A stretch of DNA of 46,320 nt from an uncultured Corynebacterium sp. (GTDB taxonomy: Bacteria > Actinomycetota > Actinomycetes > Mycobacteriales > Mycobacteriaceae), in the NCBI RefSeq assembly GCF_946222985.1, contig NZ_CAMIFY010000016.1, positions 1 through 46,320 on the forward strand, in the 5' to 3' direction. This document shows positions 42,210-46,320 of this stretch, piece after piece. Both the position numbers and the translations under genes were made by a program. Below the pieces are notes generated by a model, which did not search any database, was not told the origin of the DNA, and was given only the letters and a program-made list of their open reading frames with translations. Position 1 is the first letter of the stretch. Each line of letters starts with the position of its first letter.

Positions 42210-43298
42210 TCAACCTATATCCGCAGTGGTTTTCGCTGTCTCCAGGTTGTGTAGAGAAACATAACGCTGTTTGTTCACAAAAGCTGAGCCCGGGCCCTTT
42301 TTCTGATTTGGGATGGGATTTGGCAGTGTGCGATGCTCGCGTGAGCCAGCTCGAGACAGGAGAAAGACCTGGTATTCGCCAGACACAGCCCATCCATCCT
42401 CGCGGCTCTTTCGGATTACCTCCGCAATCTGTCGATCGTCCCTATTATGCGACCCTCGAAGGCGATCGGCCTCTTCTTCAGTCCATCGCACATTATCTCG
42501 GCGGTGTCTTATCTTTGGCACCTCCGCCTGCACTACCTGATTGCTGTAGAAAGCAATCCTGTCGACATCACGAAAGGCCCGGCCCGGTTGGCAAACATAT
42601 GCGTATGTGGACTGATAGAGCTGCCACGCCTCGTGGCCGGGAACAACGACAGTGTCTAGCTGGGTTACAGGTCGCTCACTGTATATCTCCTTTGTCTGAT
42701 CGTTGACTTTAAGCCATTCGCTAACGTCGTCGCCGAGAAACTCGGCGACTCTGTGTATACGGCGAACTTCGAAAGGCACATCGACATTGAGCATAGAATC
42801 GTGGTGGGCGATGCGGTTGCGAATTTTCCGGAGCGATTCAAGTTCCTTCATTACGTCTTTCCTCTTTCCTGATGATCCAGGAAATGCCTTATGAAGTGTA
42901 GTGCGCCATAGATCCTCATACTTTGTCCCGACCATTCCTGTCCAGAACCCGAAGCTCAGGCTGGCGACGATTTGGTGACGGGTATCCTTGTTTTGCTTTC
43001 GTAGTCGGCCTCTAACGTCATCTACTGCATTCGACATGGTCGGCGTCGTGGGCGGATTTCGGAGGAACCAGGGTATGCCACAATCGTAGTCTCGAAACTC
43101 ATTGGACAAAGCAGCATCCATCGCGTTCCTGAGCATGACTTCGAGGTGAGATATGAGCTCGAACATTGACATGGACATGCGGGTGCTCCACTTGTAGAGT
43201 TCGAGGGCATTGTCCAGGTCGCCATCGGCGTGTCGAAGATAGGGTGCGAGCCTTGCCTCAGAAAGGTTCCTGGCCACAGCGGTACTTGAGCAACTCAT
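42210..43298 (-). CDS. Abi-like protein (abortive-infection, HEPN motif)
   Basis: The 362-residue protein matches Abi-like (Abi_2/AbiD/F-type) proteins: EARLAPYLRHADGDLDNALELYKWSTRMSMSMFELISHLEVMLRNAMD near the start and ELESLRKIRNRIAHHDSML at 152-170, with the HEPN motif Arg160-Asn161...His165. Such proteins abort phage infection, probably by RNA cleavage. Residues 190-362 form a basic C-terminal region without a known domain. The gene is GC-poor for this chromosome, a sign of transfer. ATG 43298 is the start. Confidence 0.75.
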   Translation of the reverse strand: MSCSSTAVARNLSEARLAPYLRHADGDLDNALELYKWSTRMSMSMFELISHLEVMLRNAMDAALSNEFRDYDCGIPWFLRNPPTTPTMSNAVDDVRGRLRKQNKDTRHQIVASLSFGFWTGMVGTKYEDLWRTTLHKAFPGSSGKRKDVMKELESLRKIRNRIAHHDSMLNVDVPFEVRRIHRVAEFLGDDVSEWLKVNDQTKEIYSERPVTQLDTVVVPGHEAWQLYQSTYAYVCQPGRAFRDVDRIAFYSNQVVQAEVPKIRHRRDNVRWTEEEADRLRGSHNRDDRQIAEVIRKSREDGWAVSGEYQVFLLSRAGSREHRTLPNPIPNQKKGPGSAFVNKQRYVSLHNLETAKTTADIG

Positions 43299-43888
43299 GG
43301 TCTCATGGTACCGTTGTTGACGAACGCCCCGGTGTCGCCTCTTGATCTATTTGATCAACGCGCCCGGGGCTTTGAGTTTCTACGATCCGCCCAGATGAGC
43401 GGGCCTCGTACCCAGAGGCCCTTGGCGCAGCTCAGCGGCAACGTCTTTCGGATGCGAACCTGCGACCGCCTCGAGGTCTGAGATTGAGAAGGCAGGACTC
43501 AGGCGAAGGTGTTGTACCTGGTTTCCCACGCGAGAGCTGGGGAACCTCAGACGACGACCGCCGCAGAATCCCCCGAGTGGACCATCTCTTGACCGTTGTC
43601 GAGTCCGTGCCGATGCAGGTCTGGTCCACCGAAAAGTACTTCGGCCGACGCATTTGGCAGTTCGGATTAGTATCCGGTCATTAAGCGCAATGGACTGCGG
43701 GTACGGCTTTTCGGTGCGGCCGACTACCGAACGTTCAGATTCGGTCGGAGGCGTGGATATGTTCCCCGTTGAACCTGGCTGTTCGCGGGCGTTCCGTCTG
43801 GAAAGTCGCGGGAAACTCGGAACTTGCCTACGGGAATTGCAGCTCCGAAGACTCTGTTGACCTGGTTTCGTAAACTGCTCACCAAAGG
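43299..43888. other. spacer without a supported gene, possible gene remnant
   Basis: Several short frames exist on both strands, none with a good start and family likeness. On the minus strand 43380-43500 reads HLRLSPAFSISDLEAVAGSH and onward, which looks protein-like but continues upstream only into Arg-rich shadow sequence, so it may be the end of a decayed gene. A gccccgg/ccggggc inverted repeat (43326-43332 with 43364-43370) encloses ttgatcaa. Confidence 0.35.
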
Positions 43889-43890
43889 GA

Positions 43891-43923
43891 AGGCCCCGGA
43901 TTCGAAAGAGTCCGGGGCCTTTC
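43891..43923. terminator. intrinsic terminator between island and lysR
   Basis: aggccccgga (43891-43900) and tccggggcct (43911-43920) form a perfect 10-bp stem; TTT follows on the plus strand and CCTTCCCTTTGG on the minus, so it probably works for rightward transcripts best. Confidence 0.7.
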
Positions 43924-44005
43924 GCATGTTCGCGGTCGGATTCATCTTCCCGTGCTCGTCGTAAAGCGCGGTTGCGCGAGTGTCGATCGCCGAGATGTCG
44001 CGAAT

Positions 44006-44896
44006 TCACCGCGGTGCATCTGGATCAGGGGAATCGAGGAGTAGTTCCCGCAATGCGATCTGTGCCGGGGTGGGGTTGAAATCGTTCCACGCAAGGTATT
44101 CCACCCGTTCCGGCCCGTCGGTGACGGCAACTCGGGACACGCCGGGATTTTCGGGAAGGAAACCCGGCGGAAGCAAAGAGACGGCGAGGTCCCGATGTAC
44201 GAGTTCGAGCATGAGGTCCGGGGACATAAGCTCGAACATGACTTTTCGGTGGAGCCCGGCGTGTGAGAACGCCAAGTCACTCTGTCTCCGGCCGGGGGAG
44301 TTCGCGGGGAAATCGGCGAAGGTTTCGTCGGCCAGGTCGCTGAGGCGCAACCGCCGCCGACCTGCAAAGCGGTGACCGGGTCCGACAACCGCCACCAGAC
44401 GATCACGACGAAGCTCGTGCAGGCCAACACCCTGCGGCCGGGAGCCTCCGGGAAGGCCGAGTACGGCGATGTCGATCCGCTTTTGGCGGACGGATTCGAC
44501 CAGCTCGTCGCTGCTGCCGCTGCGCACGACGACGTGAACCTGCGGATACGAGTGGTGGAAACGCTGAAGCAGGGAGGGAACGTCAAGACCGGTAACAGTG
44601 GGGATCAATCCGATGGTCACTGTGCCGGAGATCGTCCCGGTGGATTCGGTCGCCACCGCGACCGCACGGTCCGCCGTCGCCAGGCATTCTCGGGCGACGG
44701 GGACGAACGCCTCTCCCGCCGGGGACAGCTCCACACGTCGGCTCGTGCGCACGAACAGAGCGACGCCGAGACTCTTTTCCAGAGACTTGATCTGGTGGCT
44801 CAGCGCGGATTGGACCACGTGGCACTGTTCCGCAGCGCGGGTGAAGCTTCGGGTTTCCGCGACCGCGACTGCATAACGCATCTGCTGCAAATCCAT
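44006..44896 (-). CDS. LysR-family transcriptional regulator
   Basis: The 296-residue protein has an N-terminal winged helix-turn-helix (MDLQQMRYAVAVAETRSFTRAAEQCHVVQSALSHQIKSLEKSLGVALFVR, 1-50) followed by the two-lobed substrate-binding domain starting GTVTIGLIPTVTGLDV. The effector is unknown. It is divergent from the EamA transporter and NAD(P)-binding genes, which it probably controls. A palindrome abuts its start codon. Confidence 0.9.
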   Translation of the reverse strand: MDLQQMRYAVAVAETRSFTRAAEQCHVVQSALSHQIKSLEKSLGVALFVRTSRRVELSPAGEAFVPVARECLATADRAVAVATESTGTISGTVTIGLIPTVTGLDVPSLLQRFHHSYPQVHVVVRSGSSDELVESVRQKRIDIAVLGLPGGSRPQGVGLHELRRDRLVAVVGPGHRFAGRRRLRLSDLADETFADFPANSPGRRQSDLAFSHAGLHRKVMFELMSPDLMLELVHRDLAVSLLPPGFLPENPGVSRVAVTDGPERVEYLAWNDFNPTPAQIALRELLLDSPDPDAPR

Positions 44897-44899
44897 GCA

Positions 44900-44920
44900 T
44901 CAATCGTGAACCACGATTGA
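44900..44920. promoter_or_regulatory. LysR-type operator in the lysR-eamA spacer
   Basis: TCAATCGTG and CACGATTGA form perfect 9-bp arms around AAC. The element contains the T-N11-A pattern of LysR-family sites and lies three bases from the lysR ATG and 56 from the transporter ATG. Confidence 0.65.
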
Positions 44921-44975
44921 TTCCATGACAAGTATGTGTTGGACTCATGGACGAGCGGGGGGCAGGGTCGATGCC

Positions 44976-45851
44976 ATGAGCTCATCGCACCCGGCGCGCC
45001 TCACCTTGGCGACCGCCTTGGCACCAGCCGTGTGGGGGACCACCTACATCGTCACCACCGAACTGCTGCCGCCCGATCACCCCTTTTTCGCCGCTCTCAT
45101 GCGGTCACTGCCGGCGGGTTTGGTCGGCGTCGCCATCGCCCGCGCCCTTCCGACGGGTGCCTGGTGGTGGAAGGTCGGCCTCTTGGGCGCCCTCAACATC
45201 GGGATCTTTTTCCCATTGCTGTTCATCGCTGCAGAACGTCTCCCCGGTGGCGTTGCGGCAACTCTCAACGCGGGACAGCCGTTGATCGTCGCCGGCCTCG
45301 CCGTTTTGTTGTTGGCGGATCGACTGTCCTGGTGGCGCGTGGGGTGGGGGCTCATTGGCGTGCTTGGCGTCGCCCTCGTGGTTCTCGGACCTGGCGCCGC
45401 ATTCGACCCGGTCGGCATCATCGCCGGGTTGGGCAGTGCGGTGGCGATGGGAACCGGTGTCGTGCTGACGAAGAAATGGGGTCGTCCCCAGGGGGTTTCT
45501 GCAATCGGATTCGCCGGTTGGCAACTCACGGCGGGTGGCCTCGTGCTTCTGGGACCCGCGCTCGTGTTGGAAGGGGTGCCCTCCGACATCGGCACCGAGT
45601 CCATCGCCGGATACCTCTGGCTGGGCCTCGTGGGAGGGCTATTCGCCTACGCCCTCTGGTTCCGGGGTCTGCGCACTCTGCCCGTGACCGCTACCGCACT
45701 ACTCGGACTGCTGTCCCCTCTGGTCGCCGCCATGATCGGCGTCTTCTTCGCCGGGGAAACCCTCACCGTGGTGCAGTTGCTCGGTTTCATGCTCGCCTTG
45801 GCCGCAATGGCCGGCGGCCAATTTCAAACACCGAAAGGACTCAGAAAATGA
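44976..45851 (+). CDS. EamA/DMT-family transporter
   Basis: The 291-residue protein has about ten membrane segments in two homologous halves, as in drug/metabolite (EamA) transporters: LATALAPAVWGTTYIVTTELLP at the start (family motif WGTxY), VAATLNAGQPLIVAGLAVLLL, and ATALLGLLSPLVAAMIGVFFAGE near the end. I use ATG 44976 (MSSSHPARL); the upstream ATG at 44925 adds residues that lie in the operator/promoter spacer. It overlaps the next gene by ATGA. Confidence 0.88.
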   Translation: MSSSHPARLTLATALAPAVWGTTYIVTTELLPPDHPFFAALMRSLPAGLVGVAIARALPTGAWWWKVGLLGALNIGIFFPLLFIAAERLPGGVAATLNAGQPLIVAGLAVLLLADRLSWWRVGWGLIGVLGVALVVLGPGAAFDPVGIIAGLGSAVAMGTGVVLTKKWGRPQGVSAIGFAGWQLTAGGLVLLGPALVLEGVPSDIGTESIAGYLWLGLVGGLFAYALWFRGLRTLPVTATALLGLLSPLVAAMIGVFFAGETLTVVQLLGFMLALAAMAGGQFQTPKGLRK

Positions 45852-46320
45852 GAATTGCGATCATTGGAGCGACCGGCATGGTCGGTTCCCGACTGGTGAC
45901 CGAGGCCCGGTCCCGTGGGCACGCCATCACCCCGATTTCGCGCAATCCAACCGACGGACTCTCCGTCGACATCACCGACACGGACCAACTTGAGCGGTCC
46001 ATCTCGGCTGCCGATGCAGTCGTCCTGGCGGTCCGTCCCTACACCGCCTTCACCACGGGTGTCCTACATGTCACCGCGCGCATCGGGGCCCCACTCCTCG
46101 TCGTCGGCGGTGCCGGCCCATTGCGGGTTCCCGATGCCAGTGGCCTGGTCCTCGATGATCCTCGTTTCGTTGCGGAGGAGTGGAAGGACATTGCGCGGGC
46201 CAGCGTCGTCCAACTCGACGAGTGCCGCAATCACCCGAATTCCAGGTGGGCCTACCTCAGCCCCCTGAATCGCCCCGGGTTTGTTAGAGGCTCGCAAGTG
46301 CCGCGTCGGCGGGTGCCGGT
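45848..46320 (+). CDS. NAD(P)H-binding (atypical SDR) protein, 3' end outside window
   Basis: The start overlaps the transporter stop. The first residues MRIAIIGATGMVGSRLVTEA carry the Rossmann GATGMVGS motif, followed by ITDTDQLERSISAADAVVLAV and LLVVGGAGPLRV, then WAYLSPLNRPGFV. This fits the NAD(P)H-binding/NmrA-like group (YwnB-type). About 157 residues are visible without a stop, so the last part is missing. It is probably co-regulated with the transporter by the LysR protein. Confidence 0.85.
   Translation, partial: MRIAIIGATGMVGSRLVTEARSRGHAITPISRNPTDGLSVDITDTDQLERSISAADAVVLAVRPYTAFTTGVLHVTARIGAPLLVVGGAGPLRVPDASGLVLDDPRFVAEEWKDIARASVVQLDECRNHPNSRWAYLSPLNRPGFVRGSQVPRRRVP

Noticed and set aside
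35643..43888. att direct repeats from the tRNA-Leu 3' end
   Set aside because: No second copy of the tRNA 3' sequence was found by eye at the right side of the island.
43380..44009. 209-codon minus-strand ORF before lysR
   Set aside because: It overlaps the lysR 3' end and a terminator; mostly Arg/Ser-rich, so at most its last 40 codons could be a remnant.
1..46320. CRISPR array or rRNA operon
   Set aside because: No repeat-spacer pattern and no rRNA sequence was seen; the tandem repeats found are short coding or parS-type repeats.

Overview
This window is the replication-origin region of a GC-rich actinobacterium, followed by an accessory island. Gene order (parB-parA-rsmG-yidC-yidD-rnpA-rpmH on the minus strand; dnaA-dnaN-recF-dciA-gyrB and gyrA on the plus strand; then ppiA, crgA, a trpG-type amidotransferase and the pknB-pknA-pbpA-rodA-pstP-fhaB-fhaA cluster) is typical of Corynebacteriales. 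No jag/khpB gene lies between rsmG and yidC, the Erm is related to Erm(X), and its leader peptide closely resembles the Erm(X) leader. These point to Corynebacterium, perhaps a GC-rich member such as the C. xerosis/C. freneyi group (genus likely, species a guess).

Layout. 1-5968: chromosome-partitioning, 16S-methylation, membrane-insertion and RNase P genes running leftward, with parS sites inside parB, in a phased array upstream of parA, and upstream of rsmG. 5986-14428: rpmH, two DnaA-box-bearing intergenic regions around dnaA, then dnaN, recF, dciA and gyrB. 14665-17938: a secreted lipase gene broken by an in-frame amber codon, an alpha/beta hydrolase, and a small ribbon-helix-helix plus Doc-like pair with a palindromic operator. 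18126-21464: gyrA (carrying a Leu at the quinolone-resistance position), a DUF3566 membrane protein, tRNA-Ile and tRNA-Ala. 21573-24612: a Lys/Ala-rich membrane protein, ppiA, an intergenic region unusually dense in DnaA boxes, and crgA. 24713-35267: trpG/pabA and the Ser/Thr-kinase, cell-wall and FHA operon, whose genes overlap or nearly touch. 35580-35662: tRNA-Leu.

35733-43888 is an accessory island of mixed composition. It carries an Erm methyltransferase with an attenuator leader peptide; a small HEPN-like protein; a four-ORF coupled operon (ribbon-helix-helix protein, 23-codon Cys ORF, degenerate tyrosine-recombinase-like protein, large DDE transposase-like protein) whose 5' leader can sequester its own Shine-Dalgarno; and two AT-richer genes for Ymh/TIGR02391-type and Abi-like proteins. 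The small HEPN-like protein and these last two all carry an RNxxxH HEPN-type motif. 44006-46320: a LysR regulator divergent from an EamA transporter and an NAD(P)-binding protein cut by the window edge.

How the parts work together: ParAB/parS, DnaA/DnaN/DciA/gyrase and oriC start and segregate the chromosome. PknA/PknB/PstP with FhaA/FhaB control RodA/PbpA and CrgA, which set cell-wall growth and division. The island adds macrolide-lincosamide-streptogramin resistance and probable phage-defence genes beside a transposition-like module. The most unusual items are the coupled recombinase-like/DDE operon with its self-complementary leader, the three RNxxxH proteins in one island, the ppiA-crgA DnaA-box cluster and the 50-bp phased parS array.
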